This document shows, in pieces, positions 11,885 through 24,900 of a stretch of DNA of 64,000 bases (position 1 is its first letter; each line of letters begins with the position of its first letter). Under the pieces are notes generated by a model, which saw nothing but the letters and a program-made list of their open reading frames with translations, made no database searches and was not told the origin of the DNA. Source of the stretch: Rotaria sp. Silwood1 (lineage: Eukaryota; Rotifera; Eurotatoria; Philodinida; Philodinidae); NCBI GenBank assembly GCA_905250075.1, contig CAJNOP010000385.1, forward strand, positions 40,270-104,269, given 5' to 3'. Position numbers and translations under genes: made by a program.

Positions 11885-12454
11885 ATTCTTGTCGAAGATA
11901 GGTATTATTTTGTTTGAGTATTATTGTAATTCACTCGTGTAAAAATAATAACAAAGATCAACTCAAAAAAGTCTTCAAAACCAGCCATTCGCTTAGATAA
12001 AAATCCGAAAAGGTAAAAAAGTTGCTTTGCACTCTCAAGATACGATTCAATTTCGGTGTGATTCTGGGTGGATATAATATAGTTTTATGATTTTCCGATC
12101 TGTAATACTGCCATTCTGTTTCGCGCATATTTTTGGCCGTTTTCAGTGAGTTTTCGCTGCATCCAGAGTCCGAAATCATTAATTTGGAATATTTTATTAC
12201 CTTCAAAATGGATGAAAATATTTTCAAGTTTATAAAACAAAATGAATTCGATAGTTTGTAACGACTTCTTAATCTAATCATCTACAACCACTTTTATTAT
12301 TACAACTGCGGTCACTTTTCTATATCATTCATTACCTTATATATGAGACGAGAAAGAGAAGGGATAAACGATAAAATAATCAACAATAAATAGTCGCTGT
12401 AGAAAGAAGGAAAAGCAAAGAGATGACAAGTAAACAATGGCATTAAGTACATTA

Positions 12455-14116
12455 TTATTGCATCGCAATAACATCCACTTCAGCCGTTCTTTTGTTGTTC
12501 CGTTGACATGATGCCCGAATCGCTTTTACTACTGTTCTATTCTTCAACTGAAAATTATCAAACTCTTGTTCAATATCTTGTAGTAAAATTCCTTTTGTTT
12601 ATGGACAAAAAAAAATATACGAATACTGCAGAGAATAAACACAGACCATCGAAAAGATAAAATACTCCATGTATTCCTAATGGAGTTGTTAACTCCAATA
12701 CATAAGTCATAACCATACATAGAAATCAATTGCTCCCTGTCGTTATTGGAACAGCTCTAGCTCGAATATTAAGAGGAAAAATCTCAGCTGCATTAATCCA
12801 AGCGACTGGTCCCCAAGAAAGTGCAAAAAAACATACAAAAATAGCTGTAAAGAAAAGCATTAATATACCAGAACTTGTTTGACAACTCTCAGTTTCTTCA
12901 TTTACTATAGTACCATTGATGATAGTTTTGATTACGTCACAACCTGTGGCAAATACTGTTGCTGCTAGAAAATGGCCAACTGCCATGCCTAAGCCACCAA
13001 ATATAAGAAGTTTTCGACGTCCTAGTCTATCAAATAAGAATAAGGCTGGTATTGTGCTTAACATATTTGCACCAGACAAAATCAATAATGATATGATGCC
13101 TTTTTCAAGAACACTTTGATATATAATACCACCAAAATTAAATACAGGATTAATACCCGTTGTTTGTTGTAAAATATGCATGGCTACCCCCACACCAAAT
13201 CTTTCAAGCATTTTCTTTGTTGTGCATAGTTCTGTGATTGAAAAGTGATCACCTTCTTCTTGTATAGCATCAGCAATAGCATCTAATTCAGCAGTTACAT
13301 CGTCTGTTTGACGAATACGCTTTAAACTTTTCTCTGCCGATTCGTGATTCTTGTTTTTGAACAACCATCGAGGAGTTTCAGGACAGAGAAATATGCCAAT
13401 CATAATAGTTATCGGAGCGATTAAAATAATTCCATTTCACAATCGCCAGCCCCATTTATGATTTTGTATTAAAAAATTTACCACATTGGCAGCAAACAAA
13501 CCAGTTACCACAGTCATTTGCATAAAACCGGAAAGCATTTCACGTAGATTTGTTGGAGCTATTTCGGAAGCATATAATGGACAAGAAAATGAAGAACAAC
13601 CAACGCCTGTTCCTTCGATAATCCGTTCAATAAGTATATCAAAATCATTATCTTTTTGGAACCTCCTGGTGGAAAAATAACTATTGAGGTCCCAATTAAA
13701 AACAGAACTGCTGAAGTGAAAATAATTGCTCGACGTCCATATTTTTCTGCCACAAATGAAGAAATAAACATAGCACCAATAAAACATCCGACATTATACA
13801 TCAAGGTAAATAGTACTAAAAATCTTCTGTAATCTGAAGGCAACGCAGCTACTGGAAGGTCACAAACAGTTGTATTGGCATATACACCAACACAAAAGTC
13901 GTTTTTAAATGAACTCATGACAACTATACCACCAGTAACACCTTGATCATATCCAAAAAACCATCCAGCCAATGAAGAAAAGGCAGGCAATAAAACAGCA
14001 AAAGATGAATTTGTATATTGAACATTTTTATGTTGATGATGATGCACTTTTTCTTCAGGTTCCATCGACGTTTTATCTATATGTTGATTAATTTCGCTTA
14101 CTGTTTCTATCGTCAT
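12455..14116 (-). pseudogene. sugar transporter (MFS, hexose-type) pseudogene
   Basis: From ATG at 14116 the minus strand encodes a 12-helix sugar porter in broken frames. Family motifs seen in order: GYDQGVTGGI, YGRRA, PLYASEIAPTNLRE, PETPRWL, a QQTTGIN-type helix 7, DRLGRRKLL, SWGPVAWINAAEIFPLNIRA and GIHGVFYLF. Lesions: a frameshift in an A5 run (plus strand T run 13653-13657); TGA at 13437-13439 in place of a serine codon; TGA at 12726-12728 where the family has tryptophan; and further frame changes near the A run at about 12606-12615. The coding trace ends at about 12455. No intron is visible. The intact family imports hexoses by proton symport or facilitation in the plasma membrane; this copy cannot make a full protein unless the lesions are sequence errors. 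The multiple lesions make an assembly artefact unlikely. Confidence 0.85.
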
Positions 14117-14423
14117 TTCTCTATTTCTTTGTGTTCACTGCAATCAAGTAATACAATTTTACTTTTGAATGATTGCAATGATAGTAGTGAAGTAATCAAA
14201 AGGTTGACATTGATGTAGCAGAAAGAAACAAAGATCGAAGTAAAAAGCATCGAAATAACAAAAAAGTTGAAGTGAAAATTATCAAAAGTGCATCTAATTC
14301 AGCTCACTTACCTTCACTATCACCAACATTGTGCGCATAATCTACACAAGGATTCATAGGTTACATTTAAATGTAACTAATGTGTATTCAAATTGCATTA
14401 ATATCATTTTCGATATTTGTGAG

Positions 14424-14521
14424 TTGTGGGTGTGCGGGTGGGTGCGGGTGTTTAGTGTGAGTGTGGGTGTGGGTGAGTGTGGACAATCAAAAGACGGACA
14501 CCCAAACCCACACCCACACCC
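14424..14521. repeat. telomere-like G-arm/C-arm repeat 3
   Basis: About 60 bases of G-rich units (gtgggtgtgcgggtgggtgc, gtgtgggtgtgggtg) are followed by caatcaaaagac and then a C-rich arm (cacccaaacccacacccaca). The C-arm ends eight bases before the ATG of the SLC49-like fragment. Confidence 0.75.
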
Positions 14522-14528
14522 TGTGATA

Positions 14529-14975
14529 ATGGATCGAACACATGCCTATCTGTTGATGCTCAAAGTGTTACTAGTTGGTGCATGTGGCTCATCAGCTTAT
14601 TTCATAGTCGTTTTTCGGCCTCATATGTTTTATCCACTAGCTGTTTCAATCGGCCTCATGGGTTTATTCTTACTACCGCTCTTGCCCGTCACTTTTGAGT
14701 GTCCCGTTAAATGTACTTATTCGGTAAGTGCCGAATGGTCCACTGGATTGCTCTTGTGTGTTGGTAATGTTCTAGGGGCCATTTTTATCTTCGTTCATAG
14801 TTATCTCATAAAACTGGCATCAGTCTATGAATCTGGACACATATTTACGCTTGCTTCCATATTCATTGTGGTTGTATTTTTTATCAGCGCATCGGCGCTA
14901 TTCATCTACAACAGGCCCTATCTGAGAATGGAGACTGAACGTATGACTATGGCTAGATCTTCTGTGAATGCGTAG
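14529..14975 (+). pseudogene. C-terminal fragment of SLC49/FLVCR-like transporter
   Basis: 148 codons encode the last third of an FLVCR/MFSD7-type major-facilitator protein: LAVSIGLMGLFLLPLLPVTF, then AEWSTGLLLCVGNVLG, with four predicted membrane helices and a short cytoplasmic tail. The intact family (450-550 residues) moves haem, choline or related solutes across the plasma membrane. Here the N-terminal eight helices are absent. Homology begins within a few codons of the telomere-like repeat, and the reading frame runs back into that repeat. Cys replaces the usual acidic residues in the ECxVxCTY-like segment (ECPVKCTY is seen). Inferred to be a 5'-truncated remnant, probably non-functional, although the remaining frame is unbroken. 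Confidence 0.75.
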
Positions 14976-15931
14976 CAAGTTTTTATTTGTATGATTTCTA
15001 GACAAATTTAAGAAAAAGGATATCAAACAGTGAATTAAGAACGATGTGACAAAGGTTGATATTTCAGTTCGATTTCGATACATCATATAGCACATGCCGC
15101 CTCACTAATTTTAGCTCTATATTATATTAAAAACAAATTATTCAAGGTTTATCTTTTTTTTGGCGAGTTGCATCAGAAAAACAACGAGTTGTATCAAGCA
15201 TAAAGGGCATGGAGGATTAGCGATTTATGAGATTTGTGAGATTAGAAAAATGAAAAATCACCGGAAACGATTGAAAATCATTGAAAGGTACAAATACTCA
15301 CATATGCTTACTAAAACTGAAATAACTTTGGATGATTTTCGACTGCTTTCAAGCTGATTTAAATCATAGGGTAGGTGCGGGCGTAGGATTTCACATTACC
15401 TACGTTACATCTGCACCCCCACCCATGCATCCTTCTCAAAGAGGGTGTGGGTGTTCTGATTGCCTATACACACCCACACCCTTTTCCACTCATGTTAGCC
15501 TAGCAAAGAAATGATGTTTCCAATAGTTCGCTTTTGTCATCTATCCATGCTCTAACATTCGGTATATCGTATGCGAAAATTTTTCCACTTCTGGTATTAT
15601 AATCTCTGCAAACATTTATAAAATAATTCGTAATTATTTTTGTTGATAGTAGATGGTCGGTGCTAGAAGTCGATGTAGACTAAGTTTACTATAAAAAGTC
15701 CAAATAAACTAAAAATTTATGTTTAATAGTTTCAGATATTGTCCTGTCGAAAGCACACAAAAAACTAAATTTTAAATTTGGAACAGTGCTTTGGTTCCTT
15801 TGTACTATGATGTATGCTCTCTTAAGTATTTCCGAAAGTAGAAAAAATGAAAAACAGCAAGAAAATTTTAATTTATTAATGCTAAAAATACTGAAAAGCT
15901 CATTTTTTCCCTTGTTTTTTTATGCATCATT
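14976..15931. other. intergenic between SLC49-like fragment and receptor gene
   Basis: No gene seen. It holds the repeat at 15369-15482 and the 3' end of the minus-strand receptor gene. Confidence 0.5.
15369..15482. repeat. telomere-like repeat 4 (double)
   Basis: G-rich gggtaggtgcgggcg is followed by C-rich gcacccccaccc, then a second pair gagggtgtgggtg ... cacacccacacc. Two G-arm/C-arm units therefore lie head to tail. Confidence 0.65.
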
Positions 15932-18900
15932 CTAATTAGCCGTCTGTTGCATCCTATAAAGGAAAAAAAATCGTCAATAGCTTGATGACTGACTGTTACA
16001 AACTTACTGAATGGACTCATCGTCATGTTCATTGAGGCTTGACCTAAAATGCAATTGTGACAGCAATAACAAACTATGAACACATAATCGCAATAGACAT
16101 ACTCATAGCCATTAGAGCGAACTCTCTGTATTCCTTTCCACTTCCACACAATGAGACCAACAATTATTAGCACAATGACGATTATTGGAATAGCGATAAA
16201 CCACATTAGGGATGCACGTCGTTTTCGTGTGGCGGCTATTACAATAAAATAATGAAAAATATAATTATTGAGCTCATTCAAAAAAATGTTATGCAATTCA
16301 TTGATACGAAGATTATTGGAACACCAAGAAAGAAATGAGTTAAATTTTCTATACTAATTAACGCTAACCTGATTCTTCTAGGTAATGATAACATTGATTT
16401 TTTCTTGAAAGTTTAGAGAAGTTTCCAGAGAAAAATCAATCCCGTTGGATTATAGTTCGACTCGCTCGAGATTGTCACTGATTCTTTCGGTAGTGATCTT
16501 AAACAACAATATTTTTTCTCCGATCAGGATTCAATACAGCCTGTTCGGAAATTGTGCTTCAGATATAGTGAACTAGAAAAATATTAACCAAGGCAATAAT
16601 ACGTTCGTTATTGTTTGTGCTCTCATTTGATAATGAATCTTACAAACGAAACTGAAGCTATCATTCTACATCTCTAAACCTAATTCGGCTAAGACTCAAA
16701 TGAAGCCAACCCTCGGAACTCCGTATAGAGTATAATTTCTACTCAGCGATACTTACGAATTTTTTTTGCAAATAACAGTGCTTATTCTCACACATTTAGG
16801 TTGACCGAGAGCTTTTGTGTGTTTTGTAAAAAAAAAAAATATCAGATAAAATATTTTCACAGAACGGCTCCTTAGTTCATTCTTTTATGTATTAATTTTT
16901 ATCAAAAGAATATATTGAAATGTGAGTTTCATGACATACACTTTCAGCCACTTTCATCATCAGAATAAGCCTTCTTTATTGAAAATTTTTGAATCATATT
17001 GTAGAATGAAAATCTTCTACAAAAGAAAATGCATCGAAAGTTACAGATGTTGAAAGCTTATAGATCTAAATTATTTTCTATGTGTAATGATAATCATACC
17101 ATCCTCTCTCTCTCTCTCATAACTGTCAACTCTTTTCCTTCTCATACTCATTTACATACAAGTTTGAATGGAAGTATAGTATTATAAACAATGTTATGAA
17201 AAATTAAATTAATATTCGACATCGAAAATTTCATCATACGATCAACTGTAAATAATTATTCGAACAAATATATATATTTTATATCTAAGAAATACATCTT
17301 CTCCAAATTGATTTTAAACATACATATATAGATAACTCACCCGACTTGGTAGTAAATTCTTTTGATAGAACAAATGTACACCCAGCACTTGTGCAACATC
17401 CCACTAGCACTCTGTAAAATATTCATTTACATAAAACTAACACCTCACAAATGAAATTCTCACTTGAATTTAGTGTCGATGTTTAGTGGACCATTACATA
17501 TTCTGGGATTGACGCAGTTTGTCTCATTTCCGAGCATTATACTAATATTCTTAGCGAAATTCGCTGTCTGTCTAATAGAATAGCAAAGGATACAATATCG
17601 ATGCAATCCAACTTGATCAATAATGGTCTATATTAGTTCTACACATACTTTTTTCTTGATGTAGAGACTGGAATTTCAACAGCCAAATAGTCTATTGAAG
17701 GATTATGCATAGCATCTTCGTATGTTCCATTCAAGTCAGGTTCTTCAATGGTCTTGTGTATGTCTTGAAGAATGTTAATCATAAATCACTTTTTTATGGT
17801 AGATTATGGTAATATCTTACTCTGACGGACATAGACCAAATATTTGAGCAAGATACCATTATCGCTCGAAAATAATGACTCATCGATATAAATAGGATGT
17901 TGACTAGCTGTCATGTTTCCATTATCACTGGAATCTATGATTTTTGTTTTAACATCAGCATTACTTGGCTTTTCAGGAACTTCACAGAAAAGCAAAGAAA
18001 AGAATTTCAAAGAAGGAGATGAATATAAAGGCAAGCATACCGTCCTCTGCTGTTTGATGAACTATTTCATCAGACCATATTCTTTGATTTGAAATGAGCT
18101 CTACATGCAGTTGATACCTGAAAATAATTATTTCTAACGATATTAGGAATTTAAGATTTGGTAAAAATTCTATTGTTGTCTGTTTTACTAGTTTTTTCAC
18201 GAGTTAGGTGTCAGAAACTGTATAGTGAAAGTTTATCAAATAATTTTTCATCGAAGAAAAATATTCAATTATCATACGCAAATATTGATCTTGAGATCTA
18301 TAATTGATACTATGATACATTCTGTATTCTGAGTGTCAAGCGGCATTGATCATGGTTGTCACATTTTATCAGATCACTTAGCCGAGTTCTAATTGTAATG
18401 AGCTTATAGGAAATGAAAGCTCTAGAATTTTTCCGAACGAAATACTCGTCAAAAGTTTCATTTCTTTTGGTAAGCTAACCAACACTGCATGATGATAAAA
18501 TCAAAAAAGGAGATATTTGTTGGAATTTCAAATTAATAGTACATTGATAAATCCATACTAACTGTCGATTAGGACGAATTCCATTCGTGTAATTAAATGA
18601 ACGAGCTATTCTATCCGAAACTGTCATACTGGTACCGTTGACAATGACAGAAAATTGATCGACATAAGTAGGTTCATCGATTGTCCAATGCACTGAGATA
18701 TATCGAGCAGCCGATGTTGATGAAACGATGATTGGTTTTGGAGGCGCTATACGATTAAAAACTATATGTTCTTTTATTGAATTATTCGTGACTTACGTAT
18801 TGACATAATGAACTCCTCTGAACGTGCATCAGCAAAGCCATGTTTTTTTGTTAAGAAAAAACATTGATAATCACATCCCCGAGTTCTGCTGAAGTTCAGT

Positions 18901-21900
18901 GTTAATGTTGTTGAACATTGATTATGAATAATGTTCATGTCAGTGCATGTAGGTTTCTGCTTTTCTTTCGCCTTGCATACTGTTTCAAGATTTTCGAAAT
19001 CACTTTGTGTAGTAACATTTAAAGTGATCTGAGTCATATTTGGTAGCCACGTTTGTTGATAGATGACAGGCATGAGAGCTAACATAAGAGCAACCAATAA
19101 AAGATTAATATATCCTATTAAAGAGTTTATATTCACTTACTTGTGTTGAAATCTATCACTTTGTAGGCTGTAGAATTAACTTCTAACTTGGAAGTATTGG
19201 CCCAACAATTATATTCGACACCATTTATGATTGGACTGATAGTAATGTAAGTACAATTAGTACAGCTACTGTTAATATGGCCCGTTAGATAAGAGCTTGA
19301 ATTTGTACAGTTTTGAAAATATCCAAAGCAATGGATCTGAATATTATCAAAAACTCCTTGAGGACGTTTGAAATAAATAAACGCCTCCGTAGGATTAATA
19401 CTTCTCAGTTCAACACTGAAATTGCTTGCTTTATCTGCTTCTGAAATCCAAAGATATGATTATAAATAAATTTTGACGATTATTTCATATATGGTATTAT
19501 TGAGTGAAAAATTTCACAGGAATCAAAATATAAACTTATGAACCAGAGATGGACAAAATCGCACCGCGCCTCCCCGCGCTTCCCCGCGCCACTGCTCGCG
19601 CCTGGGCGCTACGCACATCTCTCTTTCTCTTTGCTCTACCGATCAGTTTCTCAAACTCCACCGAATACCGGGATGCTCTAAGCATGCGCTCATCGAAGCT
19701 CAGACTAGTGTAGCGTATGCGTGAGCAACGGCGCGGGGAAGTGCGGGGAGGTGCGGTGCGACTTTGTCCATCTCTGTTATGAACTATTCATAAGTTTTAG
19801 TTGTTTAGAATTTTGACTGAACTATGAAAATGAATCGAATTTATTTAGAAGAAAATTGTCCATCGACTTGTATAATATTCATCGCAATATTACATAGTAC
19901 TGCGATGTTAAAAAAAAGAACTTCATCAATATATAAATTGTATCGAAATTAGATCGGTCGATGATGCTATAACTTCATGAAATAATAGTTTCGAAATTGT
20001 GACATATAAATGTTAAAATATTTTTAGAACTTGTAATTTCGAGAAAGGACTTTGTCATAGTGATTTCATATCAACTAATTACAAAATAATTCTCAATTAA
20101 TTCATGATGTTCTAATCAAAATATATCTTTGTAAATAATGTTTTATTTGAACAACACAAATAGAGTTTTGCACGTAACAATGTTAGAGAATTATATTTTA
20201 TTAATGTTTAATATGATTATTTTGTTTATTCAGACGATGCTAAGTTCTGTAGCTAATGAAGCATGTCTTCTGAATACGATCACTCGATTTCAACAGAATT
20301 CGCAATTAGCATGAATAAGAAGAACGACGGATATATGATGCAATTAAATGTTCACAAAATCCAGTCTCACATTAATTTTAATAAAGATTTAATCGGATCT
20401 GAATTTGTGCTATATATCATTCTCAAGCATTATTTGTGAACTAATTAATGTAGCTGTTTTTCAAAAAGGAAGACATCAAACAAATATCATTGAAAAAAGA
20501 CGAGATAACGAAGTAGGATCGATTGATAACTTCAGAATGTAATAGGTTTTGAAGTGATACTGGTATTTATTCTCTAAAATTGATTCATATCCTTGGATTT
20601 ATGTTTTGGAATGTATGATACATCTTGCCTATACTAGAAGACATTCATAGTATGAAAGAGTCATTTTACATGCGTAACTTGCTTCACTATCATAATGTTG
20701 TCTTTGCTTTGATTCTCAAGCAGACACTTACTCCTTGTTTATTATCAATCTGGGTGTTCCACGTTAAAATGAATAGCGAGATTCATAGTAAAGCCCTAAA
20801 AGTCTTGAAACAAAATAAATCTAAGATACTGTTCTAGTTCTTTGCTTAAATATTGTTTAAATTAGATCACTTGCATTCAGAAGATCTCTTCTATTAACTG
20901 CAGAACTTAGTATCATCTAATTACATAAACTTATCATCATATTAAACATGAACAAAATATAATTCTCAATATTTTTCTGTAACATTTTTTCCTACAAAAC
21001 TCTATGCATGTTGTTCAAATAAAATGTTATCTATCAATATATATTTTGATTAGAATATGATGAATTAATTGATAATTATTTTGTAATTAGCTAATCTGAA
21101 ATAACTTCGGCAAACATTAATATCACCATCGCATCTGCTATACAATTATTTCAAGAAGTTGTGATCTTCTCAACCAATATAACTTTGATATGATATAGAT
21201 ATTTTTGCACAATGTGCGATTCATTGGTCGGAAACGACTGATGACTTGAATATAGACAATAATTTATATGCAAATTATCTAAAAAAAGTTCTCTGTTAAC
21301 TTAAAATCCACTTCTGGGACAATGGACATATCGAAATGGAAAGTTGCATTAAATGAATATTTTCAAATTGTACGTACGCTTTCGTTTTTCGCAATTCTTC
21401 TTAAATCTAGACTTGTATGTTTTTATTATAGTACAAAGCATCTTTAATAGCTTGCAAAATATCATTCATCTACTTCAAATAATGTTTGAATATCTAAATC
21501 TTTGTATCAATCAATCCTTTATACGAGTCTTTGGCAAAGCGATTCAATGGTTGTCTAAGTCGTTAATGGCATATCTTTATTGAATATGACAGGATTCAAC
21601 ATTTTATGGAAACAAACATGATTAGCAATACTACTTGTCATAGTTTGTAGTTATGACAGACTATTTGTAGCATTCTCAATCGTATCGAAATGTTTCTCAA
21701 ATTTGTCATAAAATAACTACTGGATATCTGCATGCAGACTTAGACTCAAATTGAAAAATATCTTTGAAATGACATTACTATAGAATTGAACATCATTTTC
21801 AACTGATTAACAAGAGAAATTTTAATTGTCTTCCGATAGAGATTGATAAATACGAGCAATATTTCTTCTTTACATCAAACACAGTAAACAAGTCTGAGTA

Positions 21901-24900
21901 ATTTGATTGGTAATCTATTCAAATTCGTGTTGAAATTCAGGAAGCTTTTTGATTACGAAAAGAAATATCATGTGACCGTCAAATATTTTTAGCAGTAGAA
22001 AACTGTATTGCACTATTAATGCATAATAGAGATAATATGCCAAGATCTTTTGAAAATCTGATTCTTTCCGATTATTTTCTCGTAGAGACATTAAGAAAAA
22101 AAAGACTGTCATAGTTATGCCCATGTGATAATTTTTCGAATTGTAAATTATTAAGAGAGCTCTCATGAGATTACCAGGGATCGAAGGTATGCGACAAAAT
22201 TTATATTCTTGGTTTTTTTTATGTGCTTTTGAAAGAACATGGTCTGAAGCTACAAAAGTCAAATTTTTAACTGATTTGGCTGTATTATAGTAAAGTTGGC
22301 CAGGAGTGACTTAGAGCCCTACTCATCTAGCGTGAAAATACCATCCATCAAATGTTCCTAAATATTATATTTCAAAAAGTCAGTGAATTTTTCAGTACAA
22401 TATATCAAAAGATAAAGCATTAAATGGTGAACAAGGTAAACTATTTCAATTGTGGTATATTACCAGTTTGTTGAGATTCTAGATGTCAATATGATCGGAA
22501 AAGATCATAATTTATGAGTACATGACAGTAAATTTTTGACAGTATATCTGTTGTCATTTATTTTGAACACATTCCTAGTCTACTGCCCCTAGGGAAATTC
22601 CTGCGGAGTTCAATAACACAAAGGAAAGTTTATGATGGAATACTTTTTGAGAACGCAAAGAAGTCAAGAATAAAACAAAAAAAGTTTCTAAGAGACTTTT
22701 GCGGACTGCCTGAAGAATCTCCGAGGATTCCCCAGGGATTCTTGGGGGAGTTCTCAAAATCCCCGGGAACTTTTTTTGTTTTTTTCTTGACTTCTTGAGG
22801 TTCTCGATAAATATTCTATCACAAACTTTCTTTAGTTTTGAAGTTCCTGAGACTCCCGACAGGTAATCTCCGGAGATTTATCTAGAGACAGTGGACTAGA
22901 GGTGGATCCAAGCTGAATTTTCCTTATGGTATACAATTTTTTATTCTCTATGAACTGATGAGGAAATATTGAAAACAAGCTCATCGTTGAGGTGATATGA
23001 CCTCACGTACTTAAGAATCTTCGTCATTGATAACGATTTTCATCTCCAATAGATCAGAACTTCAGTTTGACTCTAATCATATAGAGGATTCTTTTCGAAA
23101 ATGAAAAACAACATTTCGATACGTTGGACACCTGCGAAGAGCCATGAGTTTTTCGAAGAAAAACTTTTATTCGTGAAATCAAAGAATAATCAACTAGATC
23201 GATAAAGTATTGAATGCTGATCACAATAATTCAATGAGTGCATATTGTTCATTGCAATTTAATGTTATACGGTTGACTTTTCGAAGTCGTATACCAGTGA
23301 TGGATCGTGAATGTTTCACTAGCAAGATAGTCCATATATTGTTACGTTAGAATTAACACTGAACTTTCATTATATCAGTGTGATCTGGATGATAATTATT
23401 TGATTTCGAGAAAAAAAGTTTTTCTACGAAAGACTTCACCAGCTATTTAGAACTTATCTATTGTATGGCGGCTGATAAACTTTTGCATATTACAAAATGC
23501 AAACGTTTGTCAGCCATATGAAGCTTTAGCGACTATAAAGCAACTAAACTTTGAAATGTTTAAATGCTTATCAGTTGTTGCCCAATAGATAATTTCTAAG
23601 CAGATAACGAGAACTTAAAAGTTGGCTTTTTCGGCTGTCGCAAGCCACTTGAAAAAGCTTTGATTAATATGTTAATCGGTGGTAAGCATTTAAATATGTT
23701 CGAAGTGTTTTGAAATAACTAAAAATATACGTTTACAAGTACTTTTAAGTGAACATATAAGCTATTTTAAGCCAGTTTTCGCTGAAATCTTCACATTGGT
23801 GCAATAATTTCGGAAGCTACTCTATATCAAACGGAGTCGCAGCTAAAAATATCTCACTATATAATAAGAATTCTCACTAGTCTTGTAACGATAGACTTCA
23901 TTTGTGAGAAAATATCTTGAAAGAGCCAAATACATATCGTACCTGTGTTGAAGTTGGATGGGAGTGTTTCCTGTGGAAATGTGTCATTATCAGTTTGTGC
24001 TCCGTTGTATTTTTGAATAGGATCACGAATGACTGCTACAAGATAATTTTTACCTGATTCGACAGGACATGTAAATGTACAGTTGTTGGAGAGAGGCTTT
24101 TGTTGACTGGTATCATATCCGCATCGATATCTAAGATATTTTATTTCCGAAACTTCATTGCAGTGTGGCAAAAAAATCGACGCTTCTGTCACGTTTTCAT
24201 TGATTGTTATCTTCATATCGGTCAAATTGCTGAGAGGCAATGGTTCAAGTGTAATAACAAATGTTTCATTTAAAACATTTGACTTATGATCATTCATGCT
24301 GCCAAATACAAACTTCCAATCTCGACCAGTATTATTTACAATATTATCACATGTAACTATGACATTGGTGTGTTCGATAGACGGAAAATAAGTCAAGTTG
24401 ATTTTGCATTGTGTTGAAATGATATCATCTTTAAACACAGCTAATTTATTAGAATTAACAATTAAACAATCGTATGAAATGTTGCACACGAACATGTTTG
24501 ATGTACGTTTAATCACTTTAATGGCACGTGATTTACCACTATTGCAAGCACTACCTATAACATCAAAGATCCAAAAATTATGATTTCATAATTGATACTG
24601 ATCACAAATAAATAGGGTATCAATGTGAACAAAGGTCTAAAGAAGAGTAAAAATAATAGTTACTGATTCTATCCACTTAATTCTTACTGTCATTGACTGT
24701 GACCATCATTCAGATCCATGCATAAAGTCCAGAGCGAAACGTGTGCTATTACTTGATAAAAATCGAACAAATCATATTATTCGTTACCATAATATTAGTG
24801 GTCATTATTAGCCGTCATTTGTCATATTAATGAAAAAAAGAACTTTTGAGTCTGCACTAGTCCGACATCGGCCTGGCTCTCTCTCTAGATCTTGAATTTA

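Noticed and set aside
15868..16296. Continuous 142-codon open frame as the receptor's C-terminus
   Set aside because: It reads through two introns with good GT-AG borders; the spliced version gives a short hydrophilic tail and a proper stop at 15932.
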